Shown here: positions 47,323 through 60,100 of the stretch, piece after piece
How positions within the stretch are numbered: the first letter of the stretch is position 1
How the letters are laid out: each line of letters opens with the position of its first letter
From: Siphonodentalium dalli
Taxonomy: Eukaryota > Mollusca > Scaphopoda > Gadilida > Siphonodentaliidae
Reading direction: 5' to 3'
Length of the DNA stretch: 64,000 nucleotides
Assembly (NCBI GenBank): GCA_032622095.1
Contig: CP136066.1
Coordinates: 105,669,319 to 105,733,318, forward strand
Notes under the pieces: model-generated
The model's input: only the letters and a program-made list of their open reading frames with translations
Database searches by the model: none
Told to the model about the DNA's origin: nothing
Translations under genes and position numbers: made by a program

Positions 47323-47855
47323 TATTTATATACATTTAGCGAAAAAGCCACTTTTGTAAATGTATTTAAATCGAAAAGTGTATCGTGACAAAACCAGCCC
47401 AAAATATCCCATAGCACCCGATCAGAAACCAGCTGAGAAGTTATTTTTGTACCATTTGTCACGTGACTGGTCGGATTTTCCCATTTGTCACGTGACGTGT
47501 TTTTGAAAGCCAGTCAAATTCTCTCACCTGCAGACAACACTTTCATCAAAATTCATTTTATTTTCTGTTTTATTTTCAAAATACAATTGGCAACAATGTT
47601 CGAACAATAACAGTATACAATGAGATGTGCTACATTATTCTGGAACATAAAAGCGGATACATTTCACGCCGATTTACTGTTCAATTTTATTGGATTCGGA
47701 AACAAAAATAATTTCAGTGTTCACTGACAAGTTTGCACAAGCGGAAAATTAACCTGCATCTACAAATGAAAACTATTTAAGGATTAACTGTCATGTGGAC
47801 TGTTTTTATGGAGATGTAACCGTGAGGTAAGTGGTCATAACTTGTATGTAAAACC
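47244..47855. mobile_element. Possible 612-bp element bounded by inverted 77-bp modules
   Basis: Starts AGGTTTTACATACAAGTTAT and ends with its exact complement at 47855; arms are about 77 bp. The interior has two GTCACGTGAC palindromes (near 47458 and 47488). The left arm also serves as the right arm of the hairpin 47165-47322, so the boundaries are ambiguous. Confidence 0.55.
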
Positions 47856-48194
47856 TATTAATACTACGTGACACCAAAGGTGTTTTTAATCAATTTTATA
47901 TTGGCAAAAGTTAACACGAACAATTTCAAAACGAGGCTCTTTATATTGAAACCTGATGATTTATTAAGTCAATCCTGAGCGAGTGCAAATGCGCCCAAAA
48001 CATTACGCGTTCTTCTTCTCCAAAATCAATGATGTGTCGATGTAATTGTGGTTGCCATTATGACCCTCTTGCAGGTTTATCGAGAAATAATCAACTAGTC
48101 ACGTGATCACCGACCAATCGGAATGCTGGATTTAGTGATAATCAAACTCAGTATGTAAATATTTAGGAGATAAGCATACTCTGTTTCGTTGGAT

Positions 48195-48236
48195 ATTTGG
48201 GGATTTGAGCATGAAAACATTTCATGCTCAAATCCC
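48195..48236. repeat. Short hairpin
   Basis: GGGATTTGAGCATGAAA and its complement are separated by about four bases. Confidence 0.75.
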
Positions 48237-48867
48237 AGTCTAACAAATCAGGGTACGTTTATTTCCATTGTAATTCAATCCATCAAGAATTTTAAAAGAA
48301 ACTGCACGAAAAGCACTTTATATCGACATTGCATGCTTTAAAGTAAGATATCCTTTTTTGCGGTGATCAAATCTATGGATACATTCCATGTGGTTACTCG
48401 TAATAGCACCAGAACAACTTCCTGTTAACCACGTCCATAGAAACAATGTTCCGGTTGACTTGTTTATATGACACCTAGCAGCACGGTGATGTAATTTATG
48501 TGCGTTGTCAATAACACTGTGTTCAATTCAAAATTTGTGTATGCTCCAGCAACCAATGCTGGTGACCGAAAACTGAAGTTAGCAGCTCTCAGCCAATCAG
48601 AATGCATGTTTCAGCAACAAATATTCGGCTTGAATTACAAAAAATTATTGTCATGGGTGTGGACAGACTGGTTACTGCTATCAGAGCCTGTGTTCTATTT
48701 CATCACTTTGCAACTTGGTTGAATATAGACTCCAAGCCATCAATGTCAGACTACGGTACCGTGAAGCCACCACAATAACTTGTAATCTCTTCGGTGTTCT
48801 AAGGACACGAAGGCATGATCATATATTGTTGGGGTCAGACTGTTTAGAGGTATCAGGGAGAAACATG
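48237..48867. other. Intergenic DNA, left flank of the transposon cluster
   Basis: No gene was recognised; a 74-codon frame at 48498 lacks similarity. Its last part (48640-48867) resembles the parent of the minisatellite and ends in ATCAGGGAGAAACATG, where the inserted elements begin. Confidence 0.45.
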
Positions 48868-49188
48868 ATATTTTTAAAAATATAATATATATTTCCTTAA
48901 AGAAAGCCTGAACACTGAACTATATGGATATATGTCCTGCGTTTGTAAACCATAGTAGAAAGGGGTTAACTTTTTGTGGTCGCCTACCATTAGCTTGCTC
49001 GGAATCAGTCACGCATGCGCAGTCCCAATATAACGCACTTTACAGATTGAATTAGTCAGTTTATTTTCAACTCAATCAGAAGATTGGCGAGTTGCGGGGT
49101 TGGGAATGGCACCGCCATGGGAGGGCCCTATGATAGTTCAGTGTTCAGGCTTTCTTTAAGGAAATATATATTATATTTTTTTAAATAT
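48868..49188. mobile_element. Short TIR element (MITE derivative)
   Basis: About 321 bp with ~55-bp inverted ends: TTTCCTTAAAGAAAGCCTGA ... ACTGAACTAT and the complement. Its left 155 bp after the TIR (48920-49068) match, in reverse complement, the right subterminal part of the adjoining large element (52627-52780). It is therefore a deletion derivative of the same family. Confidence 0.8.
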
Positions 49189-49190
49189 CA

Positions 49191-52100
49191 TATTTCCGCT
49201 AAAGGAAGCCGTTCACACTGAACTATATGGATTAGAATGCAAGCCCAGGAGGAGGCACGAGCAATAAAGTTAATAGCCAATTTTTTTGAGGGAATGCACT
49301 CTTCTAAAACAGATTGTACCTAAATATGAACTCTTTAATGAATCTGTTATGATTAGTTACGTGAAATAACTCATATAATTAGAGTGCTATATTGCTCAAA
49401 CATGTACCTCCCCCCCTTGGTTTTGGAAGCAACATCCCAGGTGGTGCCATTCAATTCAGAATTGCGAGCGAACCGAGCAATTCTCTTTTTTTCATCCGTC
49501 AGTTCTAAGAATCCAGCCGATTTGAGATGCGAGGAGACTAACTCCCTCTCCGCCTTAGCGACATAACGACCTGCACTGGAGGAGGCCCACTCCGAAGATG
49601 GCAAGACAACCAACATTAAGAGTTAACTAACTGCTGTTCGCCAATGCAAATGGCAGATAACCTGATGCCCAATCTGTGGCACAGGGATCAAATGGAAAGC
49701 CCATTAGCCCAAATGGGTTAGACAACTATAAGCGAGTCAAGCCATCGGATCAGAGGGAGCCCCCACCATCGCATGCTGCAGGTGGTCATGCCCAAGCTAA
49801 TATCCTGGCCAAGCTGGAGGATGGGGAGAGGTCATTGTTCTCCGATCCCTTCACGGAGGAGTGGCAGGCAAGGCCGCATTTTGTCGTTAAGACGAGCGTG
49901 GCCAGTGGGACGCGGCGCTTTACCTCATGGGTACGGCCCCTGCCCGACGCTTAAGCTGCCGGAGGCCCATCTGCCGGTGTCGATTTGTAGGCACGCGATT
50001 TGGCAGCTTTAGCGCCCAGAACCGCTGGCGTTTGGTGGAGGTCCCAAGTACCCCCGTCTACTCCACCAGACGTTTCCCCACAGACTGATTGACCGCGGAT
50101 GCGTAATCGGGGGAGCGTGAACTGGTCCTGCCCTTAGAACAGTTATCACACGTTCACATGTCTCTGAGGTACCTATGTATCACAATATACACATTGCGTA
50201 TATATATATATAAAATGATATAATATATATATCCAGGGGATATATATATTAAGTTTTCCTCATGAGACCATGTCAGAAGGCCCTTCCAAAGCTGCGCCCA
50301 TCAATCTAATGGTCGGAGCCAGATCACAGCTCCCTGTCATGATCCAACGTATCACTAAATATAGATATACAACCCCACAGAGAACATGTCTCATGTCTCT
50401 GAGGTACCTATGTATCACAAGATATCATTGCAGAAACCCGGTGACACAAATCTTTCGCATATATAGATATATAAAATGATATAATAGATATATCATGGTG
50501 ATATATAAGTCATCATGAGATCATGTCAGAAGACCCTACTAAAGCTGCGCCCAACAATCCAATGGTCGGAGCCAGAGCAGAGATCCCTGGCACAATCCAA
50601 TGTATCATTAAAGATATATATAGCCCCTTAGAGAACATGACTAACAGCCATGAGCATCGGGAGCGCATGGCCGAACACCGCAGGTGACCAGAGCATCCAA
50701 TGAAAAAGCAAACCGCTACTCTCAGGTGCCAAACAATAGTGTCGGTACGAGTATTAATTTTGGAGAAATTTCCCAATGAGCACCATCCTTTGGAATGGAG
50801 ACAGACAGCAAAATGTGCAATCACAAGTATTATGTTCAGCCTAAATCCACACACATTACTATTATTAGGCCTCACGACCACTAGGCACCCGAGAGCAGTC
50901 CGCGTTCCCAGCGGAATACCCACCGCGATCCAATTCTAAGAAATGAAGGTGCGCCTTCTACTGGTGCCATGGGGATGGGATCCACTCGTACAGGGTGGTC
51001 CCCTGCCTGCGTCTTAGGAAAGGTCGGTAATGCTGGTCAATGAGCTTCCTCAAAAGCTTAGCTGGACAGAGCAACCGTCTTTGCCTGTTTTATTGTCTAT
51101 GTGCCAGATAATCAAATTGATATGGGCGATAGAAGTATGAAGAGCCATGCTGATGGACTCTTGTCGGAAAGGCTATTGGCAGTGGTCGTGGGACACGTGA
51201 CAATATAAATGCTTTCCATGTAAATATGCTTCATTCGTGTGTGAAGTCTATTCGCCATATCAACGGTATGAAAGGTCGGGACATGTATATATTTGAAAAT
51301 TCATTGAGACTCCAGCTAGTCCATGAATACCTTCAAAACACCTACCATGCCCTTTATGAACAATGCATGCTGTATTGGATGTACAGCCTGTTCTTGTACC
51401 AAGCTCACATTTGATATGGTTACTTGCCATAAATAATGTCTCCCCCAACCTTCCTCGTCTTGGAATACCACTGCTATTATATTGTTATTCATTGGGGAAC
51501 GCCATCCAGACCACGGTCGCCAGTTATTGACAGTGGGCCCGTTATCTGGAGGGGTCAAGTCACCACGATTCTAAATACCTGTCAGGCTGGAATCATTCTC
51601 ATAATTGAATCAAGAAGGGGAAAGGTTTTTTAAACCAAAGTATCTTCAAATATATTTGTAGATAGTGAAACCATGATTAAACATGGTCAGAGTGACGATA
51701 AGCTTCTTGCCTTACTCTAGAGAATGCAAACCGGAGCACCCATGATTTGTAATTTTGTGTCCCAATTAGAGCCATATCCAGAATCGTAGTAACCCAGCCG
51801 CCACCGCTTCTTTTCGGTAAACCTGCACAGGAAGGAAAGCAATTATGTTTGTATTCCGGAAGGAGACACCATTTAGTCGAGAAACAACCCAGCAATTTTG
51901 AAAGGATGGGTTAATTTTGGATACAATTCAGAATAATAACTAAAATCTGGAATTGAGACAATAGTGAAACTGTCATCACGATTAATTTTAGTGTCATGCT
52001 TGCAATCATTAAATGCTAGCAGTTCAAAATTTGACAGTGAAGTTGAAGCACTGTAGCCGTGCATTGTACAAGAAATCTTGACCGCCTATCGTAACATCTT

Positions 52101-52808
52101 TTCTTCTTTAAGGGGATGGCAGTAAGACAGTCTAGTCTAGTCTAGTATTATGAGAAAGAATGTTGTTCATAACATTATGATAGATAGCGTCAGTAGCGAT
52201 GGTAATTATTGCTAAATAAATGTCCACGCGTAAATAAATTCCCACGAAATTAGGAGACTTCCGGTAGCAAATCACGTGGCATTTTTTATATCTGACAAAT
52301 TATATCATACCTTATAGGTTCTATAATAATTACATAGATGAATTGCTCACAATAATCTATGCGCCTCGTAAGGCCTTGAAATGGCGGCTGATTATGGCGA
52401 AATGTCGATTTTCATATTCAAAATTTTTTAAGTCCACCGCCTGTTCGAAAACACGGACAATTGTATGTTTGAAGCGAAACGGTCCGTGAATTCGAAACAA
52501 TAATTCTAAAAACTAACGCGTAGGCGACCAGTAATTATTGTATCGATAAATTGAATTTGTTGTCTAGTTGTTAAACGACAAATTCGGAACAATACTCCCT
52601 TTAGACTTCCGTTCGGTTTCGTAGCAGAAAATAAACTGACTAATTCAATCTGTAAAGTGCGTTATATTGGGACTGCGCATGCGTGACTGATTCCGAGCAA
52701 GCCAATGGTAGGCGACCACAAAAAGTTAACCCCTTTCTACTATGGTTTACAAACGCAGGACATATATCCATATAGTTCAGTGTGAACAGCTTCCTTTAGC
52801 GGAAATAT
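49191..52808. mobile_element. 3.6-kb terminal-inverted-repeat DNA transposon (decayed)
   Basis: Ends: TATTTCCGCTAAAGGAAGC and GTTCACACTGAACTATATGG at the left, complement at the right (52767-52808). The interior is more GC-rich than the surroundings. It contains a ~240-bp tandem duplication (50158-50400 / 50395-50640) and short broken frames on both strands (for example 81 codons minus at 49371-49616 and 92 codons plus at 49676-49954). I cannot recognise a transposase. Superfamily undetermined; the short direct flank is unclear. Confidence 0.7.
50158..50640 (+). repeat. ~240-bp tandem duplication inside the transposon
   Basis: Two units begin TCTCTGAGGTACCTATGTAT (50161 and 50398) and share CATGTCAGAAG, AAAGCTGCGCCCA and AATGGTCGGAGCCAGA. 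Each has an AT-rich ATATATA core. Diverged, so not very recent. Confidence 0.85.
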
Positions 52809-53862
52809 GGTGTCTCTGCTGTACTATCAGGCAGTAGAATGGTATGTCTGCTGTACCATCAGGGAGAAACATGGTGTCGCTGTTGTACTGTCAGGGAGTA
52901 ACACGTTGTCTCTGCTGTGCTATCAGGGAGTAACACGTTGTCTCTGCTGTACTATCAGGGAGTAACACGGTGTCTCTGCTGTACTGTCAGGGAGTAACAC
53001 AGTGTCTCTGCTGTACTATCAGGGAGTAACATGGTGTCTCTGCTGTACTAACAGGGAGTAACACGTTGTCTCTGCTGTACTGTCAGGGAGTAACACGGTG
53101 TCTCTGCTGTACTATCAGGGAGTAACACGGTGTCTCTGCTGTACTATCAGGGAGTAACACGGTGTCTCTGCTGTACTATCAGGGAGTAACACGGTGTCTC
53201 TGCTGTACTATCAGGGAGTAACACGGTGTCTCTGCTGTACTATCAGGGAGTAACACGGTGTCTCTGCTGTACTATCAGGGAGTAACACGGTGTCTCTGCT
53301 GTACTATCAGGGAGTAACATGGTGTCTCTGCTGTACTATCAGGGAGTAACATGGTGTCTCTGCTGTACTATCAGGGAGTAACATGGTGTCTCTGCTGTAC
53401 TATCAGGGAGTAACACGGTGTCTCTGCTGTACTATCAGGGAGTAACACGGTGTCTCTGTTGTACTGTCAGGGAGTAACACGTTGTCTCTGCTGTACTATC
53501 AGGGAGTAACATGGTGTCTCTGCTGTACTATCAGGGAGTAACACGGTGTCTCTGCTGAACTGTAAGGGATAACATGGTGTCTCTGCTGAGCTATCAGGGA
53601 GTAACAGTTCTTTACTATCACCGGGCTCGGGTCTATGTGGGAATTGATACCCACGTGTATCGACACTTGATAACCATGTATTATATGATACTCTGCTGTG
53701 CTATCAGGGAGTAACATGGTGTCTCTGCTGTACTGCCAGGGAGTAACATGGTGTCTCTGCTGTACTGCCAGGGAGTAACATGGTGTCTCTGCTGTACTAA
53801 CAGGGAGCAATACGGTGTCTCTGCTGTACTATCAGGGAGTAACATGGCATCTGCTGTGCTCA
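52809..53862 (+). repeat. 32-bp minisatellite
   Basis: About 28 units of the form GTGTCTCTGCTGTACTATCA / GGGAGTAACACG, with a non-repeat interruption at about 53613-53690. The variant positions (CACG/CATG, TATC/TGTC) are clustered, with the most uniform units in the middle (53090-53330). Because 32 is not a multiple of 3, the frames through it shift and are not real genes. Confidence 0.92.
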
Positions 53863-54142
53863 ATGGTGTTTTAATGACAAACAGACATGATCGTTCTGGG
53901 TGTGTTCAGGAAGGTGACTGGTATCAAGGAGAAACATGGTATCTCTGCTGAGTTCTGTGATAAACTTGAATGTAATGCTGAAAGAATGGAAAAAAAGAAA
54001 TCATTTAAAAATTGTGGTTTTAGGCTAGATGACATGGGTGAAAGTGGGGAACGATTTTCAAGCTTGATCTGAGTTGAGGGACATCTCAATGTGCCATTCT
54101 GATTCAATTTGTTCATGTTAAAACACCATGTATATTGAGAAG
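53863..54142. other. Space between minisatellite and DPH6 3' end
   Basis: 53880-53960 again resembles the parent sequence of the minisatellite. The rest is unassigned. Confidence 0.4.
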
Positions 54143-54152
54143 TTTATTTATT
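54143..54152 (-). terminator. DPH6: Poly(A) signal candidate for DPH6
   Basis: On the minus strand the sequence reads AATAAATAAA, about 33 bases after the tentative stop codon at 54185. It would give a very short 3' UTR. Confidence 0.45.
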
Positions 54153-54184
54153 CAGTACATGGCTTTTCCCTTTTACAAATTAAA

Positions 54185-54192
54185 TTATATTT
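54185..54192 (-). CDS. DPH6: DPH6 tentative last coding exon
   Basis: Acceptor ATACTTGCAG followed by AAATATAA: with the G left by the previous exon this reads E, I, stop. The phase fits and a poly(A) signal follows closely. The alternative is that the previous exon reads on to a stop at 54247-54249, adding about 29 residues. Confidence 0.35.
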
Positions 54193-57100
54193 CTGCAAGT
54201 ATTGTTCTGCCATGACCATAATTTATATTTTGTGATGATCTGACTTTCATGGTAAATGACCAGTAATATTATCATTTGCTAAAACTTTTGGCCACATAAT
54301 TCCCCAGATTGTTAGAGTTATCATACCTTCCCATAGCTTGTTATGCGTTAGTTTGTCTCTTCGGTAGAAAATACGCAACAATGGAACACTACGCCATTCT
54401 TTACAAAGGGAGGTAAGCATATCAGCGTAACATTCAATATAACAAGAAGCAACTTCTTTTGCCGAGACATCAACTGCATCGTCTGTCAACTCTGGAAGTA
54501 AAGACAAATAGAAGTAAGCTATACAGATGGAAAGCTATAATAGCAGAGCAGAATCAGTCAGCAGGGATAATCAAGTTCATGAACACAAACAAACTGTAAA
54601 CTGTCTTTTGGGGTCTCAAATTCCTGTTGTTATTCCTTTTATATGCAAAAATCATGAATTTCAATCAATACTAATTTCCACCAGAAGTCCTCCTCACCCA
54701 TTTAACATGAACCCATAACATCTTATGTGGATAAATTACATCGAAAATTTAAACTATAGCTAGAATAAACCAGGTAAATGTATCGCTATGTAAGGTATTG
54801 CATTATAATTAAACGATGTATATTATAGTCTGATGGATTCCAGAATTCCCTCATCTTTCAAGAAAAAATGTGAGTTTTACCCCAAAATAAACCTCAGAAC
54901 ATTGAATAACCCCACAAAACTCTTACAACATATAAACATACTGCTGTTCATGATTATAAAGATCAAGAGGCTTTAATACGAATTGGATACATATTGCGTT
55001 ATTACTTATTGTAACTAGAAGTCGTCCTTTTTCCTGAACATTATTTCGTTCTTTCACTGTCTATAGTGCTTGTTATCAATGGATTAATTATTATTATATC
55101 ATATACCCACCAACTCTGTTATCAATGGATTAATTATTATTATATCATATACCCACCAACTCTGTTATCAATGGATTAATTATTATTATATCATATACCC
55201 ACCAACTCTGCCTCTTGATCCAAACACCTGACTTGATTTAGGCGTGTAGGTGTACGATATTTCAACTTTAAACTTTTCTCCTGGATATGATATTGAATCC
55301 GCTACAAAGAAGAATAAATAGTATAGTAAGACATAGAGGATATGAAATGAGTGTTTCTCTCATATGATATTTATGAAATGAGTCTAAGAATTTTCGTGAA
55401 AATTCGTGACGAGTTTCATAAATATCATATGAAAGAAACACAAATTACATATTCTATTTATCATATGACACCTATAAATTGATTATGATGTCCAAAGCGC
55501 ACACAAATCACTAAATAGCTATATGACATCGGCAGCAAAAGGTTAATGTGACGTCACTTCATTGCACCGGAAGCCCAATTACACCTGGTGAACTAGCAGA
55601 AATAATATACACGTGAAGATATAGTGCGCTATTCTGTTCTCAGTTTGTGACATTATATCGTATGTTTATTAGATAAATACGAATTACATATTCTATTTAT
55701 CGTATAACAATGTCCAAAACTATATATTTCAAGATTATAATTGCGAGAATTTCGGCATCGCGTTGATTGATGCGCACGAATTTTACCTGCATTTAGTTAG
55801 AGATGCGGCTCGGCCCAGGCTGCCATTCAGCCAATCAGAACACACATTTTGTCAACAAACCAATCAAATTATCGGAAGGTGATATGAACTAGTAGTTCAT
55901 ATGAAATTGATTTATGACATACTTTCCAACGTAAATAATGATTGAGTCATATGATAAACAATAATATTTCATATATCTAAATTTATTCTATATTATCTAT
56001 GACATGCCCGCATGGTTTTGAGTCGTTAGTAACCAGCTGATGGCATCAATCAACATCTAGTTATATATCTACTTCGTCATGGTTAAATATGTTTATTAAA
56101 CGCTTGTTCCCAGAAGTACATTGTTATTGCTGTTCCATACGCATCTCGTTGACATAAAATGACGTACATGATGTTCGCCTCAAACATGAAACCGGAACTA
56201 TAAAATAAAAGCATCATCACACATGACAAAACATGCCCTCTATGTGCCTAAATAAACCTTCTGAGTCTGTATTTTTAATGCATGGATTCTAGGACGTGAC
56301 GCGTGTAATAAATAATCCTTCCGCGACAGCACAAGTGCCGTATCGACAAACCCATTTATACATCGTGTCGTTCTGAGTATTTCCTCTGGGGTTGAATTGA
56401 CCAGGCCTCAAAATATGGTACTGGAAATTCACAGAATGAAGTCCCCAGAGAGTGAATTTAGCGGGCTAGCATCACCAAATTAACCCTCTGGGGACCTCAT
56501 TCTACATAGCCTCATCTGCTGTGGGAGACCTAGATACAGATTTAAGTTCCCAGATGGTGAAGATGGTGATGTGCACCCATTGGAAACTTTGATTATGCAT
56601 TGTGTCATCTCCATATTTGGGGATATAGAGAAACTAAACTATTAAAAAGAAAGAAGTTTCCAACGATACTTAAAAACTTGTTAATATTTAATAATAAAGT
56701 TACTTTTCAGAGAAGAGCATCACTAAATTCACCCTCTGGGAACCTCATTCTGCAACTGTCCAGCACCATATTATGAGGACTGGAAATGACCCCTTCAAAA
56801 ATCCTACAATCAACATATAAGCTGAATACTCAAAACCATATGAAGATCTCACCTGGTCACATATTTCACCTAAACATAACAAAAGAAAATAGTTGTCCAA
56901 AACTGAAGTGGAATCAGAGTCCAAAACACATCTATGTAGCACTGAGGTCTGTGTTTTCTTGTAGAGATACCCAAGCAGGTTATAAACTGTTTCACACTCC
57001 AAGGAAAACTGAATAAAGCCACTTTAAATGTGATGATTACCTATCAAATAATAAGTTATCGTGATGTCATCTGCCTGCTAGATGATTCAATGGTCATTCA

Positions 57101-60100
57101 CCGTCGTTGTACTTGCATAGGTAGAATCAGTGCTGAACAATTTTGTCTCTGAATTTGAAGTATTAAGGCTGTTTCTGGATAAAATAATAATCTTCCATCT
57201 GAGAACATTAAGGGCATTCTATTCATTCTTGCCAAAATGGAAATCCCGTTCAGATCCAGGAGGTAATGTCTTGATATACTGTTCGCATATTCGGAGTGAA
57301 ACCATTCAACATCATGGGAAGTTTGTGTGTTGAAATATCATCATCATTTCTGAGAGAATAAAATGTTGCTGACCAAAATGTCCCCCGATTAAGGTGGCAG
57401 GTTTAAAGAATTTATGGTTGATAAAGGACAATAAATCAGCCATAAATGACTCCGACTGAACTCAAAATCGCAGGTATGCAGGTCCCATGCTGGTTAACAA
57501 AAATAACTTAACCAAAACTGTAGGCTGATTAAAAATTCAAATATTCTGTGTCTGTGAACACTTTATGGAATATTTCAAAATTACTATTCCGAAGATTATT
57601 GAGTGAGATTATTGTGGAATATGCAATTGAAACATATATGGATTTTGTTCAATTAACTTCCGGTCACAATCCCATAACTACTACAAATGAATGACCCATG
57701 TTTTTGCTTCCCGAGTTATCTGGTTCGATCGTTCTAGTCGCCTAGAGTTAGAATTTCACACCTTTGCCATTCTCTGTTAGATTAGCCTACTCTCAGCTTA
57801 AATTAAACAATGAAAATTTCTCGCCGAATCTAGCGAAATAAAGATTCAAACAAGAAATATTGTTCATGGATTGGAGCGATTTTATTTGCCAAGAGGTGTG
57901 AATTCGGGTTATAAAACAGAGTACTTACATATGAGTGAGTTTTCTGTAAAAGAAGCATACACATGCCACTCTACTGAAACTCCTCTTGGTAATCCAGGCA
58001 CCACTACATATTCCACCAGAGGGCTCGTCTTATTAGCAGAATCATCAGATACCGACTGAAAAATAAGATGCTGGATGATTTATTTATTTATTTATATGCA
58101 ACGTCGCTTTCAGCAGCCAGGGATAAATAACGACGTTGCAAGTTTTATTGGTGGAGCGAAAGTCTGTGCACTAATGCAAATTTAGCAGTGATTTCATTGG
58201 CTGGAAGAATGATCCCATTGTGCCCAGCTGACCATCGGCGAGTAACTGGCAACTCCCCCACATAGCGATATGGGACACAAAGTAGGTGATGACTCCACCG
58301 GGAATTGAAACCATATTCTGACAGCATTTTTGTTCACACTAATTTGGATATCGTGCATACTTACAGTGTTGAATTGGCTGTTTTCAAATAATATTTTTGT
58401 TGTCAAATCATAATGTACTGAACTTGCATTGCATATTCATGCACTGATGTTGGACATTAATCCATGACTATAATAGTGTCTTTCATGTCGCATGACAACC
58501 ATAATGTAAATCATATAATTACTAGCAGATATATTCTACCAATTAGCGACTGAGCCGGTCATTTGCTGCTTATAAATTGTGACGCAATCTTTTGTTGACA
58601 CTAACTTGGATATCAGTGCAAACTTTCAGTGTTTAAAAAAGCTATTTTCAAACTATGTTTTTGTTGTCTAATCATGAGGCACTGAACTTGCGATTTGCAC
58701 TCTGATGTTGGGAATTCATCGACATTTATAAACAATGTCTTTCATTAAAATTTTCAAATTCAAAGACAAGAAAATGTGATGACCAGCATAAGCATACGGT
58801 GTAAAATCAATTTGAGTATGTATTTGAGCGGACAAATTGTCACCTACAGTAATGCTCTAAAATATCGACTCCTTAACCACAGCAGAATTATTGGTAATTT
58901 TTCAGGATTTTCTCAATGAGAGCTTTCCGATGAATGGCAACAAGCCATATTTCCGACTAAATCCTGAAAACTTACCCATAATTATGCTGTGGTTAAGTAG
59001 TTGATTATTTAGGGCATTACTGTAGCAAGTCTATGCTCCTCCTACTATGGCTGGCTGTGGAATCGTCCATTCACTAGTTTCTTACCGATTGGTCGTTGAC
59101 TGCTTGCATCCACTGATTTTCAGCCACTTTTATTGATGATGAATCAGTGACGTAACATGTACAGGTGACAATACTATTCAAGCTGCTACTAGGAAGCATA
59201 GCAGTAAGGACACGCTCAGCGTGTCTGATTGAGAGACAAGCCTCAGGTAGTATCCCACCATCAATGATCTTCATACTACCAGCAATTAGAGGAATCTGAC
59301 CAGCGATGTATACTTTATGGTCAAACTGGAAAGGAAAGTATATATTGTATTCAAGCTTGAGTTTAGTGTGCCTGTTATTTGCAGAATGAGGTCCCCAGAG
59401 GGTGAATTTAGTGATGCTATCCCACATAGCAGGCTAGCATCACCAAATTCACCCTCTTGGGACCTCATTCTGCATGGCCTCATCTGCTACATGGGAGACA
59501 TAGACTCAGTTTGAGGTTGCCAAATGGTGAATATTGTGATGTACACCCATTGGGAACCTCGATTATGCAATGTGTCGTCTGCCAATTTGAGGATATAGAG
59601 AAACTATTATATTAAAATTAAAAACAGAAATAGAATCCATGTGAAGAAGTTTCTATAGAAATTTGATAATAAAGAAACTTTCCAGAGAAGATGAGGCCTG
59701 AGCAGAATAAGATTATTGATTTAAATTAGCCAACCCTGCTATTGATTGAGATTTTGCATGCTGCAACCGGCACATGACCACATACACTGATGACGTTTTG
59801 CAGAGTTGGGAAATCTGGATTGTTATTTATAGTAACCGATATCAACAATATTAATATTGGCTGAACAACATCGCAGCTTTGAGTTTTTGCTTGAGATTTC
59901 CAAAAATTGACCCATGCAAACCATTTTATGCAAAATTTAAGAACTTTTCAAGGATAGTGGTTGATTTTTAAGTACTTTTAAAGGAAGAAATCTATTTAAC
60001 ACGTTGAGTGCCGGAACCCTATAGTGTAACATTCCAGGGTGCCAACTTTATATTATGTATTAAATAGGTAGATAGCACCATATAACCACCCTTAAACCCC

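Noticed and set aside
53499-53951. Repetitive frames through the 32-bp minisatellite
   Set aside because: 32 is not divisible by 3, so the frame rotates; the peptide repeats are an artefact.
57715-57760. Possible tRNA or SINE B-box (GGTTCGATC)
   Set aside because: No matching A-box or cloverleaf around it.
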